Source: JAKAVN01 sp963734845 (GTDB taxonomy: Bacteria; Desulfobacterota; Binatia; Binatales; Binataceae). Taken from it: 64,000 nucleotides of DNA. The stretch is taken from positions 310,001 to 374,000 of the forward strand of contig CAVTIS010000001.1 of assembly GCA_963734845.1 (NCBI GenBank). The letters run 5' to 3'. Shown here in pieces: positions 17,289 to 25,545 of the stretch (the first letter of the stretch is position 1; each line of letters begins with the position of its first letter). The notes below the pieces were generated by a model. The model was not told where the DNA came from and did no database searches. It saw only the letters and a list, made by a program, of their open reading frames with translations. A program made the position numbers and the translations under genes.

Positions 17289-18587
17289 TCAGTCGCCGCC
17301 TAGTGACGCGGGATTCTCTTCGTTCTGTGCCGGCGTCATATCGCCGAACGGTCCCTTGAAACCGGGACCGAGACCGGCTTTGCCCATCGCGGCCGCCTCG
17401 TCCCGCTGCGGACGGTCGGTCTTGGACCGTGCGCGCTGCTTTTCGAGCTCCTCGTTCGAGACGCCTGCGTATTCCGGGCTGGTCAGGGTCGCGAGGAAAG
17501 CAACTAGGTCATCTTCTTCGGACTCGTTGAGTCCGAGCGGAAGCAGGCCGCCATCGAGATAAGGATTCTGTACGCCGCCTTTGTTGTAATGGTCCAGCAC
17601 GTCCCAAAGAGTTTGCTGCGAACCGTCATGAAAGTAGGGCTCAGTCACAAGAAGATTGCGCAAACCCATTGTGCGGAAGCCGCCGATATCGTGTGGCTGT
17701 TTGGTTACCAGGAAGCGGCCGAGCCCGCTCATGTCGGACTGGATTGCGAGTTGGTCGAGCTGCTGCAACCCGCCGCCTCCTTGCGAGATCAGTACCAATG
17801 CTTTGCGCGCCAACGGAACGAAGTCCGACTTGTGCGCCGATACGCCGATATTATGGAAACGATTGTCGGTGAACAGGGGTTGCGTCGGGTTCCATCCGTG
17901 GCAGGTCATGCAGCGGCCCTTGCCGTTGAACAGCGACCATCCGCGTTTGGCGCTGGCACTGATCGCTTTCTGGTCGCCCGCCATAAAGCGGTCGAAGGGC
18001 GTATCGAACGCGGTCTGGGTGCGCTCGTAGGCCGCGATCGTTTTCTCGATATTGTCCATCGTGACGGCGCCGTTGAACACCGTCTGGAATGACCGCTGGT
18101 ATTCGGGAATCGCTTTCACTTTCGCGACCACATCGTCAAAGCTCTTATTGCCCATCTCGACCGGGTTGAGGATCGGACCTTCGATTTGCTTCTCCAGCGT
18201 GGGCGCGCGGCCGTCCCAGAACTGGAGCGTGTTGAACAGCGCGTTCAAAACAGTCGGGGCGTTGCGCTGCCCGAACGCGTGATGAATACCCATCGAGGCC
18301 GGAAGCTGATCGGTGAAGCCCTTGGCGGGCGCATGGCATTGATCGCACGACACGGTGCCGTCGGCCGAGAGACGATCGTCGAAGAAGAGCTTGCGGCCGA
18401 GCTCGACCTTCGCAGGGGTCTGCGGATTATCTGGCGGAATTACCCACGAATAGAGCTCGGCGGGAAAGCCGATCTGGCTCTGCGGCTTGGGCGCGGCGAG
18501 CGGAGCTGGCGCTTCGGCCCGGGCAGTTGTCATTAAAGTAATCGCGACGGCGCAGAGAATCGCGGGTGTGAATAACCTGGCTCTCAT
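17289..18587 (-). CDS. Di-heme cytochrome c peroxidase/MauG family protein
   Basis: 432 residues with a Sec signal peptide (cleavage near residue 24, ARA). The two heme c motifs are C81-D-Q-C-H85 and C226-M-T-C-H230. LGRKLFFDDRLSADGTVSC before the first heme and NIGVSAHKSDF, GGFRTMGLRN and PYFHDGSQQTL after the second are typical of the bacterial CcpA/MauG family, which reduces hydrogen peroxide or makes oxidative protein modifications in the periplasm. The tail after residue 385 is charged and low in complexity. A strong AGGAGGAGG site precedes the ATG. It is the first gene of the three-gene redox operon. Confidence 0.92.
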   Translation of the reverse strand: MRARLFTPAILCAVAITLMTTARAEAPAPLAAPKPQSQIGFPAELYSWVIPPDNPQTPAKVELGRKLFFDDRLSADGTVSCDQCHAPAKGFTDQLPASMGIHHAFGQRNAPTVLNALFNTLQFWDGRAPTLEKQIEGPILNPVEMGNKSFDDVVAKVKAIPEYQRSFQTVFNGAVTMDNIEKTIAAYERTQTAFDTPFDRFMAGDQKAISASAKRGWSLFNGKGRCMTCHGWNPTQPLFTDNRFHNIGVSAHKSDFVPLARKALVLISQGGGGLQQLDQLAIQSDMSGLGRFLVTKQPHDIGGFRTMGLRNLLVTEPYFHDGSQQTLWDVLDHYNKGGVQNPYLDGGLLPLGLNESEEDDLVAFLATLTSPEYAGVSNEELEKQRARSKTDRPQRDEAAAMGKAGLGPGFKGPFGDMTPAQNEENPASLGGD

Positions 18588-18780
18588 TGCCTCCTCCTGT
18601 CGGCCGGTGCGACTCTCGCGTCTCTAGAGCGACAATCGGCCTTGATCCGATTAAGGCTAGACAGCCTCCGGGTCGAGCAGCGGCTCTTAACTTACTTTCG
18701 ATCGTCGCCGGTATGCAACAAAAATCAGGCTGTCTTAGCAATGTTCAAGAGGTAGCAATCAATAGCTAAGTCCCCGTCAT

Positions 18781-19590
18781 TCAGCGGGCTCGCGGTAACG
18801 CTAAGCCTCTCACCTGCATTACCGGATCGCCGACACGAATGCGGCCGGGTGCGCCGATCGCGGCGAACAGGCCGACATACGCGCCGTGATGCTGCGCGGC
18901 GGTGCGCAGAATAGCCGGGTCCGCACGAAGCTCGTTCTGCGGATGGATAGTCATTGCGCAGCGGAGCGCCGGACGCATCCCGACGATTCGCGCGCCACCG
19001 TCACCGATCTCGAGTTCGCCGCCGAGCCATCCGTCCTCGACGAAGCCCTCGGGCGCGGGGCCGCTATCGACGTAGATGTTGGGACGAAAACGCCGCAGGT
19101 CGAAATCGGACGGGCAGAGCCGGCGCAAATGTTCCAGCGTGCCGCTCGCGAGCACGTGCACAACGTCCTCGTCGTATAGATCGCGCGGGAGGAAGAAGGC
19201 GCGGCCTTTGGTTATCTCGTCGATCTCGGCCGTCGTGAGCGGCGTGTCGCCGCGCGGACGCTCGAGGCGCACCGGATGGCTGAACAACGACGTGAGGGCG
19301 TCGTCGACGCCGGGATCATCGGCGTAAACCCCCGCGCCGTCAGGGAACTCGATTCGAACGCGCGCCGGTGCGTCGTCAGCCGGCGCGCGTTCGCATACGG
19401 CGCGCAACTGGAGCATCGCGGCCCAGATTCGCGCGCTCATGATCGATCCATACTTGAGCTCGCGCATCGCATAGAGCCGGTCGCCCACAGGGCCGCGCTC
19501 GGTCAGCACCATTTCATCCAGGCGCTCGCCGCGCATCGACTTGACCGGATAGCGCCACAGTTCGGCGACCGTGGCGACCTTCTTCCTCAT
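18781..19590 (-). CDS. MOSC-domain protein with beta-barrel N-terminal domain
   Basis: 269 residues. The N-terminus VAELWRYPVKSMRGERLDEM is the MOSC_N beta-barrel start, and the C-terminal half (DLRRFRPNIYVD...EDGWLGGELEIG, MRPALRCAMTIHPQ) is the MOSC domain found in molybdenum-cofactor sulfurases and mARC-type enzymes. The conserved Cys of the MOSC domain is present in LRCAMTIHPQ (about residue 207). Related proteins handle sulfur or Moco and may reduce N-hydroxylated compounds. It lies 28 bases after the dimethylformamidase large-subunit gene on the same strand. Confidence 0.88.
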   Translation of the reverse strand: MRKKVATVAELWRYPVKSMRGERLDEMVLTERGPVGDRLYAMRELKYGSIMSARIWAAMLQLRAVCERAPADDAPARVRIEFPDGAGVYADDPGVDDALTSLFSHPVRLERPRGDTPLTTAEIDEITKGRAFFLPRDLYDEDVVHVLASGTLEHLRRLCPSDFDLRRFRPNIYVDSGPAPEGFVEDGWLGGELEIGDGGARIVGMRPALRCAMTIHPQNELRADPAILRTAAQHHGAYVGLFAAIGAPGRIRVGDPVMQVRGLALPRAR

Positions 19591-19618
19591 CGAACGCTGG
19601 CACTCGCTCGTGGCTGCG

Positions 19619-21901
19619 TTACGCGCCGGGTGGACGCTCTTCGCTGGCGAAGCGCTCGAGCACGTTGGCCGTGATGCGCGAGATGTTGTTGTCGTAGTTA
19701 TTGTGCGAGAGGCTTCCGCACCACGCGATCGAGCTGGCCGAAAAAACCGCGCCGCCGCCCGCCGTGGGAAAGTAGACGATGTCGCCGCGGACGCCCCAGT
19801 CCTGCCTACCGCCCGTGCCCGGGTAGTTAAACGCAAGCTCCTCGGCGACGCGCAGATAATTGTCGCTGTGGCCTTCCGAACTCGCGACCAGCATCGCGTT
19901 GGGCGGTGTGCCGAGCGTCAGGTCGTAGCGATCGAGTTCGTGTCCGGCGGCGCCGCCGCCAACCAGCCCGAAGTCACCCAGCAGTTCGTCTTCGCCGACA
20001 CCGGCGAAAATGAAGCGCGCGTTTTCGTCCAGGCCGTCGGGCATCCGGCGAAAGTACGACGAACGGTCGAAGCCCTGCGCCGCGAAGCCGACGCCGACCA
20101 ATTTCTGCGGAGCGCGCGCACGGCTTCGCCAGACGCCGCCGCGCTCGCCGGTGGTGCTGTGAAAATACTCACCGGGCTGCGCCTCCCATGCGCCCGACCC
20201 GCCCTCGGCCTTGCGCACTTCGACCAGGTGCGGCTTTTGGGGATGATACGAGGTAATCCAATAGAAACCGTTGCCGCCGAGATACATCAGCCGCCCGCCC
20301 GAGGTCAGATAGCTCTCCATTCCATCGAGCATCGCGGATGAATAGTATTCGGGATGCGTTCCAGTGAGTATTACGTTGTAGCCGCGAAGCAGCGCCGCCC
20401 CTTCGCGATGCAAGTCCTCGTCGGTGATAACGTCGTAACGGAAACCCTTGCTGTTTAGCCAATCGACGAGATGAAGGTCGGCCGCCAAGCCCCACAGCGT
20501 TCCGCCGAAGCGGTGATGCGGCCGCATGTTGGGAATCGGCCGCAGCCGCGACACGTAGCATACGCCGCTGCCGTCGGAATGATGATCGTAAGTGGAGAGT
20601 CCGAATTCCGGATGTTCGTATAAGTAGATGTCGTCGGGCCCCAGCACCGTGGTGTGACCGACGATCGCCTGCGTGCCCTGGCCGAAGCTCAGATGCTCGT
20701 TGGAGTAGGCGAGGTACGAGGCGGTGGGCACCAGGAATGCGATCTTCGCGGTGGGACCGCTCGCTGGAGCGCGCACCACAAACGGGATGTAATCGATCGC
20801 GTCGCCGGCGCTCACCTTCGCCGCGTAAACGTCGGAGCGCATCGTGTCCGGAACCAGCAGCTCGAAATCCATTTCCCAGCCGGCGTCCTCGAGGTCGTCG
20901 TCGTGAAAGTGGATCGCGCCGTACTCGGCGGGGGCGTGGATGAAATGTTCCTCGCGGCTGGTCCAATTGTGACCGGTCATCGCGCGCGCGGGCGCGTTGA
21001 CGCATCGTCCGTGCAAGTCGTTGCCCGAAGCGTCGGTGACGCGGTCGGTCGGGATACCATCGGGGCCGATCCCGTCGGCGAAGTCCCATCGCGCGATCAG
21101 CCCGCGGCTGTCCGGTTCGCGTCCCCCGGCCAGTTCGTCGAATTGCGCTCCGCCGAGCGCATGTCCGTAGACGCGCGGGCGATCGATTTTGCCGTTGTAG
21201 TGGCCGCCCACGATGATGGCTCCTGAGGCAGCCGTGCCGGCCGCCCATCCGGCGATCACACCCGCCGATTGCGAGTGGAAGTTGACCGGCTCGGCGGTCG
21301 CCGCGTGCATGCACGCCGGCGGGAGCATCGCGACCCGCCCGACCAGCGAATTGACGGCGTTGTGAACCGGTGCCAGGTGCACGATCGTGCGCCCGGTGGC
21401 GCCGTCGTAGCTCGCGCTGGCCGAGTACCAAAGGCCCGCCTTCAATCGCTCCGGCGCGGCCGTTTGCACCAGATGCCCCGCACCGTCGCCGAGCCATAAT
21501 GCGAGCCGTTGTTGCTCATCGATCACCAGCGCCCAGCCCATCCGCCGCTCCGGATCGCATCGCGTGATGATTCCCTGCACGCCCTTGGCCGGAGTGGTCG
21601 GCATGATGAAGGCGTGAACCGTAATCGACTGTCCGATATTAAGGAGTGCGCCTGGATCGTCCACGACGATATGCGAACCGCTGTAAGTTGGCTGAAGGCG
21701 GCCCGGATATTCGCCATTGGCCGGCGTCGCGATCACTTCCTCTTTGGGGCCGGGCCCGGCAGGGTTGGCGTCGCCGTTGATCAGGCGGACGATCTCGGCG
21801 CGATAGCGGGTGGCGCCTTCGACGCTCACCATGAAGCGGATTCGGTCGCCGGGTTTGACGCTAATCTGATCGCTGTATCCGTTAATGTACTTTTTTGCCA
21901 T
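19619..21901 (-). CDS. N,N-dimethylformamidase large (beta) subunit-like
   Basis: 760 residues, close to the roughly 760 of known DMFase large subunits. The N-terminal half has a LamG-like sandwich (GLIARWDFADG, GNDLHGRC) and the C-terminal half is the amidase domain. Known DMFases use a mononuclear iron held by two Tyr and one Glu. Matching candidates are Tyr in LAYSNEH, Tyr in LSTYDHHSDG 39 residues later, and Glu in GTHPEYYS a further 80 residues on, which is the spacing I recall for the Paracoccus enzyme. The small subunit is encoded immediately upstream. The reaction would be hydrolysis of dimethylformamide or a related amide to amine plus acid. Confidence 0.88.
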   Translation of the reverse strand: MAKKYINGYSDQISVKPGDRIRFMVSVEGATRYRAEIVRLINGDANPAGPGPKEEVIATPANGEYPGRLQPTYSGSHIVVDDPGALLNIGQSITVHAFIMPTTPAKGVQGIITRCDPERRMGWALVIDEQQRLALWLGDGAGHLVQTAAPERLKAGLWYSASASYDGATGRTIVHLAPVHNAVNSLVGRVAMLPPACMHAATAEPVNFHSQSAGVIAGWAAGTAASGAIIVGGHYNGKIDRPRVYGHALGGAQFDELAGGREPDSRGLIARWDFADGIGPDGIPTDRVTDASGNDLHGRCVNAPARAMTGHNWTSREEHFIHAPAEYGAIHFHDDDLEDAGWEMDFELLVPDTMRSDVYAAKVSAGDAIDYIPFVVRAPASGPTAKIAFLVPTASYLAYSNEHLSFGQGTQAIVGHTTVLGPDDIYLYEHPEFGLSTYDHHSDGSGVCYVSRLRPIPNMRPHHRFGGTLWGLAADLHLVDWLNSKGFRYDVITDEDLHREGAALLRGYNVILTGTHPEYYSSAMLDGMESYLTSGGRLMYLGGNGFYWITSYHPQKPHLVEVRKAEGGSGAWEAQPGEYFHSTTGERGGVWRSRARAPQKLVGVGFAAQGFDRSSYFRRMPDGLDENARFIFAGVGEDELLGDFGLVGGGAAGHELDRYDLTLGTPPNAMLVASSEGHSDNYLRVAEELAFNYPGTGGRQDWGVRGDIVYFPTAGGGAVFSASSIAWCGSLSHNNYDNNISRITANVLERFASEERPPGA

Positions 21902-21942
21902 GACGGTAGTCTCCGTTCGGATCGCAGATGCAGGCGAGGTTG

Positions 21943-22305
21943 CTAGTCGCGCATCATCTGTGCGACGCGCATCAGGAAAACGGCGTGTGCCGCCTTGGCT
22001 TCCGAGTTGTAGCTGCGCTCGTCGACGAACACCGGCGCCTGACCGGGAACGCCGGTCATCCGCGCGACTCGCCATTGTTTGAACGGCCGGGTGCAGACGA
22101 TTACGTATTGGTCGAGGAGATTAGGGCGGCGGAAGTAGTTGAGTACGCGGTCGAGCGCGTCGCTGTGAATGCCAACCGGGTCGCGTTTATGCTCGGCGAT
22201 GATTTTTTTGGTGAGCAACGGGCGGAGCGACTCGCGCATCCGCTGGTCCCACCTGGCAAAGGCAATCCGGTTGCGGTCGGCTGAAGCGCCATGAGTGTCG
22301 GCCAT
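21943..22305 (-). CDS. N,N-dimethylformamidase small (alpha) subunit-like
   Basis: 120 residues, slightly shorter than the roughly 130 of characterised DMFase small subunits. The helical core contains SDALDRVLNYFRRPNLLDQYVIVCTRPFKQW and a C-terminal segment EAKAAHAVFLMRVAQ, typical of this subunit. It packs against the large subunit and has no catalytic residues of its own. AAGGAG stands 12 bases before ATG 22305. The large-subunit gene follows after 41 bases, giving the canonical alpha-beta gene order. Confidence 0.82.
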   Translation of the reverse strand: MADTHGASADRNRIAFARWDQRMRESLRPLLTKKIIAEHKRDPVGIHSDALDRVLNYFRRPNLLDQYVIVCTRPFKQWRVARMTGVPGQAPVFVDERSYNSEAKAAHAVFLMRVAQMMRD

Positions 22306-22401
22306 CGGATGTCCGCTCCTTGAGGGTGCGATCGCACGTTCAGCGACGGCAATAGCGAAAATCCGCGCAGAAGTCACCCGCTGCGAGCGGATCAGGCCAA
22401 A

Positions 22402-23589
22402 TCAGAACAACAAGCCGTAGTTATGCTCCAGTCCGAGCAGCACGCGCCCGGCCACTTCCCAGGTTTTGAGCGATACCACAGTGTGCTGGTTGGCGGTCTG
22501 CATATCGCGCAAACGGCGATCGAACGGGTTGCCGGCGTATACGGACGATCCTCCGTTGGCCTTGTAGAGGAGTTCAACCGCCTGCAGGCATACGGCGCTC
22601 GTATGAGCCATCGCGAGCCGGCCGCGAGCGCGCTGCTTGAGCGACGGAGGATCGCCGGCCGCCATCGTGTTCCACATATCGCCAAACGCCTCGAAGACGA
22701 AGCCGCGGGCGGAGCTTATCAACGCCTCGGCCTGAGCGACCGTGCACTGAACGTAAGCCTCGTCGCGCAGCATCGCCGCTTTGCCCGCCGTCGGAGATTT
22801 GAAAGTTAAGGGCTTGTTCGAAGCCATCGCGATGAATTCTTCGATCGCGCCGCGCGCAATTCCGAGGGCGACCGCGGATACTTTGTAGATCAACAAGTTG
22901 GGGAGCGCGTAAAGGGGGCCCTGCCGATAGATGTTGGGCGCGGCCAGGTTGAAAGTCCGCTCCTCGGGGATGAAACGATCCTTGACCGTCCAGTCGTGGC
23001 TGCCGCTTCCGCGCAGGCCATTGGTGTGCCACGTATCGAGGATTTCGCATTGCTCGGCGGGCAGAAAACCGAAACGGGTTTCGGGGAGGCCGTTGGGCAT
23101 GAGGCGCGGCGAATCGCCGTCAAAGATCAGGAAATGGCCGATCAGCCAGGTTGCGTGCTGGCAGCCGCTCCCGAACGGCCATCTGCCGTTGGCGACATAG
23201 CCGTCCCTGGTTTTCACGGCCTTGCCGGGCGGGGCAAACGTGATTGCCGTCACCGCGTCGAGGTCGCGATACATTTCGCGCGCGACGGCCTGGTCGATGT
23301 ACGAGGTCATGTACCCGCCGTCGACGCCGATCATGCTGCACCAACCCACCGACCCATCGGCGATCGACAGCTCTTCAATCACCCGCATCTGCGTGAGGAA
23401 ATCCAGCTCGGGTCCGCCCCACGCGCGCGGCATGGCCATCCTGAAGATGCCCGCGCGTTGCATCTCGCGCACCAGCGGCAGCGGCAATCGCCGTCCTTGT
23501 TCGATTTCGTTGGCCGCCGCGCGGATTTTCGGACTAAGCTCGCGTGCGGCGTCGAGGATTCGGGTTGCGCTTTCATCCGCGTCAGGCAT
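22402..23589 (-). CDS. Acyl-CoA dehydrogenase-fold flavin monooxygenase/dehydrogenase
   Basis: 395 residues with the acyl-CoA dehydrogenase three-domain fold: an N-terminal helical part (PLPLVREMQRAGIFRMAMPRAWGGPE), a middle beta domain (WPFGSGCQHATWLIG) and C-terminal helices. Absence of the catalytic-Glu acyl-CoA signature and presence of GSGSHDWTVKDRFIPEERTF place it with the group D flavin monooxygenases (HpaB/HsaA/pigment-hydroxylase-like). These need a separate flavin reductase, not seen here. GGGAGGAAGG precedes ATG 23589. It is transcribed ahead of the dimethylformamidase pair, 96 bases away, and may act on the same substrate class. Confidence 0.82.
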   Translation of the reverse strand: MPDADESATRILDAARELSPKIRAAANEIEQGRRLPLPLVREMQRAGIFRMAMPRAWGGPELDFLTQMRVIEELSIADGSVGWCSMIGVDGGYMTSYIDQAVAREMYRDLDAVTAITFAPPGKAVKTRDGYVANGRWPFGSGCQHATWLIGHFLIFDGDSPRLMPNGLPETRFGFLPAEQCEILDTWHTNGLRGSGSHDWTVKDRFIPEERTFNLAAPNIYRQGPLYALPNLLIYKVSAVALGIARGAIEEFIAMASNKPLTFKSPTAGKAAMLRDEAYVQCTVAQAEALISSARGFVFEAFGDMWNTMAAGDPPSLKQRARGRLAMAHTSAVCLQAVELLYKANGGSSVYAGNPFDRRLRDMQTANQHTVVSLKTWEVAGRVLLGLEHNYGLLF

Positions 23590-23671
23590 GGAACCTTCCT
23601 CCCGGGGAGATAGGCGGTTCGACAATCAATCCGTATGCTGCAAACTATCGAACGTGCACCCCCAGGCGAAA

Positions 23672-23695
23672 GCGGCGGCCGATTCCGGCCGCCGC
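23672..23695 (-). terminator. Hairpin downstream of the small conserved protein gene
   Basis: A perfect 9-base GC stem (23672-23680 with 23687-23695, loop of 6) lies 24 bases past the stop of the gene at 23719. On the minus strand it is followed by only a short TTTC, so it is at best a weak intrinsic terminator. Confidence 0.4.
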
Positions 23696-23718
23696 GATGA
23701 GTCAGTTGGCGCCCGGGC

Positions 23719-24090
23719 TCAGCTTAGTTCGAAGATCTTCCCCTTCCAGGTACGCGAGGCAAGGTCCATCTCGCCCTCGCCGGCGACTCTGCGTCCGTCG
23801 GAGAGTTGTATGTAGCCCTCGGTGCGCCAGCGGTGCTTGCCGATAGTCTCGTAGGTGCCTGGGCCCATACCAGTTTGGACGTCTCCATCGTCCATGTATG
23901 CTGTCGCGCACCAGCTATAACTGCCGCCCTTGGGGCCGCCGGCGTAAGTGGCCGTGCCGAAGACCGTGCCGAATCCGGTCGCGGTCCCTTCCCAGTTCAC
24001 ATGGCTGAGAACGCCTCCCGCAGGCCCAGGAGTGTAGCTTGCCGTGATGGCCTTCATCGAGAATTCACCTATCGCTTTTCCCGTCGCCAT
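23719..24090 (-). CDS. Small protein of unknown function, beta-rich
   Basis: 123 residues with no signal peptide or membrane segment. The pattern of alternating Gly/Thr and aromatic residues (GVLSHVNWEGTATGFGTVFG, GGSYSWCATAYMDDGD, HRWRTEGYIQLSDGRRVAGEGEMDLASRTWKGKIFEL) suggests a small closed beta-barrel, lipocalin-like or allene-oxide-cyclase-like. I cannot assign a family. GGAGGA is well placed before ATG 24090. Its own hairpin follows at 23672-23695, so it may be transcribed alone. Confidence 0.7.
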   Translation of the reverse strand: MATGKAIGEFSMKAITASYTPGPAGGVLSHVNWEGTATGFGTVFGTATYAGGPKGGSYSWCATAYMDDGDVQTGMGPGTYETIGKHRWRTEGYIQLSDGRRVAGEGEMDLASRTWKGKIFELS

Positions 24091-24295
24091 ACGCAGTCCT
24101 CCGTGAGTTGACCGACCGTTAAATGATTTGATCGCTACCGGCTCCCTCCCTGGCTCAGCTGTGGCCCGATGTTCATTCTCACTAGTCCGCCCGGTACAGG
24201 CTTAAGGCAAACAAAATTGTGCAGTGCGGCAAGAACCTCTGCTAAGCTTGGGACCATTGAGGAAGGGTCGAAACCAGATTTCAATGAGAGGGAAA

Positions 24296-24547
24296 ATGCT
24301 CGAGCTACGGCCCAATTGCGAATGCTGTAACAAGGATTTGCTGCCAGCCGCGGCGGACGCGATGATCTGCTCGTTCGAGTGTACGTTCTGCCGCGAGTGC
24401 GTGAACGATAGATTGAGCGGCTGCTGCCCCAATTGCGGCGGCAACATGGTGCCGCGCCCAATTCGCCCGCCGTCGATGCTGGCGAAGAATCCTGCGTCGA
24501 CGGTGCGCGTCTTCAAGCCACAGGGCTGCGGCCAGCCGGCCGATTGA
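24296..24547 (+). CDS. DUF1272 zinc-ribbon-like protein
   Basis: 83 residues. The opening MLELRPNCECCNKDL and the following FECTFCRECV and GCCPNCGGNMVPRP match DUF1272, a short bacterial family with conserved CxxC pairs that probably bind zinc. ATG 24296 gives the family's usual N-terminus; an ATG at 24284 is four residues earlier. AGAGGG is 4-5 bases before the start. It converges with the MBL hydrolase gene 13 bases away. Biological role unknown. Confidence 0.85.
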   Translation: MLELRPNCECCNKDLLPAAADAMICSFECTFCRECVNDRLSGCCPNCGGNMVPRPIRPPSMLAKNPASTVRVFKPQGCGQPAD

Positions 24548-24560
24548 AATCAAAGCGCGT

Positions 24561-25409
24561 CTAGATTTCGAGCCGCCAGGCGTTGCCGTCGCGCACGATT
24601 CGGCCCGCGCTCGGCGTGGCGAAATGCGTACCCAACACCAGGATCGGCTGGTCGCCGTAGCGCTCCAGGAACGCGCGCCGCGTCGCGATCGCCTCGTCGA
24701 AGTCGGAGTCGAAGTGGCTGCCCCATTCCGGATGCGCCATCTGGACCGGATGATGCATCAGGTCGCCCGTAATTACCGCCTCCTGCCCGCGCGAGGAGAT
24801 GCGCACGCTGTGATGGCCGGGTGTATGCCCCGGCGTCGGCTCGAGGCGAATTTCATCCGTGATGCGCGTGTCGCTTTCGACCAGGTCGGCGAGACCCGCT
24901 TCGAACACCGGGCGCACCGAGTCGTCGAGCAGTTCGCGCGTGTCGGGTTCCTTTGTCTTCGACCAGTGCTCCCACTCCTTGCGCCCGATTAGATAGCGCG
25001 CGTGCGGAAAGGTCGGCGTCCATTTGCCCTCGACCAGCATGGTGTTCCAACCGACATGATCGACGTGCAGATGAGTGCAGAGCACGCGGTCGATCGAATC
25101 GCACGCGAAGCCGGCTTTCTCCAGGTCGGTGAGGAACGGCAGCTGCAGCATGTTCCATCCGGGGAACGCGCGGCGCTTGTCGTTGCCGATGCAGGTGTCG
25201 ACGACCATCCGATGGCCCGGCGATTCGATCACGAAGGCGTGCACGCTCATCATCACTTTGCCGTCCGGATTGGCGAAGTGCGGACGTAGCCATGGAACGG
25301 TGCGGATGTTTTCCGGCGAACCCTCTTTCAGCACGAAGGTGGCTTTCGAGGTCGTCTCCATCTCAACGATCCGAGTGATCGTGACGTCGCCAATTTTCCA
25401 GCGGTTCAT
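24561..25409 (-). CDS. MBL-fold metallo-hydrolase
   Basis: 282 residues of the metallo-beta-lactamase fold. The metal motif is HLHVDHVG (about residues 113-120), followed by TPGHTPGHHSV (third His), GDLMHHP (bridging Asp) and the C-terminal His in GTHFATPSAG. The layout resembles lactonases of the AttM/AiiA-like branch. A second, diverged member of the same type is encoded at 48825-49712. Substrate unknown; a lactone or ester is plausible. Confidence 0.88.
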   Translation of the reverse strand: MNRWKIGDVTITRIVEMETTSKATFVLKEGSPENIRTVPWLRPHFANPDGKVMMSVHAFVIESPGHRMVVDTCIGNDKRRAFPGWNMLQLPFLTDLEKAGFACDSIDRVLCTHLHVDHVGWNTMLVEGKWTPTFPHARYLIGRKEWEHWSKTKEPDTRELLDDSVRPVFEAGLADLVESDTRITDEIRLEPTPGHTPGHHSVRISSRGQEAVITGDLMHHPVQMAHPEWGSHFDSDFDEAIATRRAFLERYGDQPILVLGTHFATPSAGRIVRDGNAWRLEI

Positions 25410-25490
25410 CTGCGCCTCCGAATGATTATGGGCGCAAACTAGCCCGGGGCGCGCGGCGTCGCAATCGAATCGAACTGTTCGGGGAGGCAG

Positions 25491-25545
25491 GCCAACGCTC
25501 TTTCTCGAGACGCTAACGCTCTTCCCTGACCCGCTAACGCTCTTC
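25491..25545 (-). repeat. Three 21-base tandem copies spanning the dnaB stop codon
   Basis: On the minus strand the last codons of dnaB, GAA GAG CGT TAG (E-E-R-stop), recur exactly 21 bases later in the same frame, and a third copy 21 bases beyond reads AAA GAG CGT TGG. Copies 1 and 2 share 14 identical bases (25532-25545 and 25511-25524); copy 3 starts at 25491. The tandem array is therefore half coding, half downstream. Confidence 0.85.
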
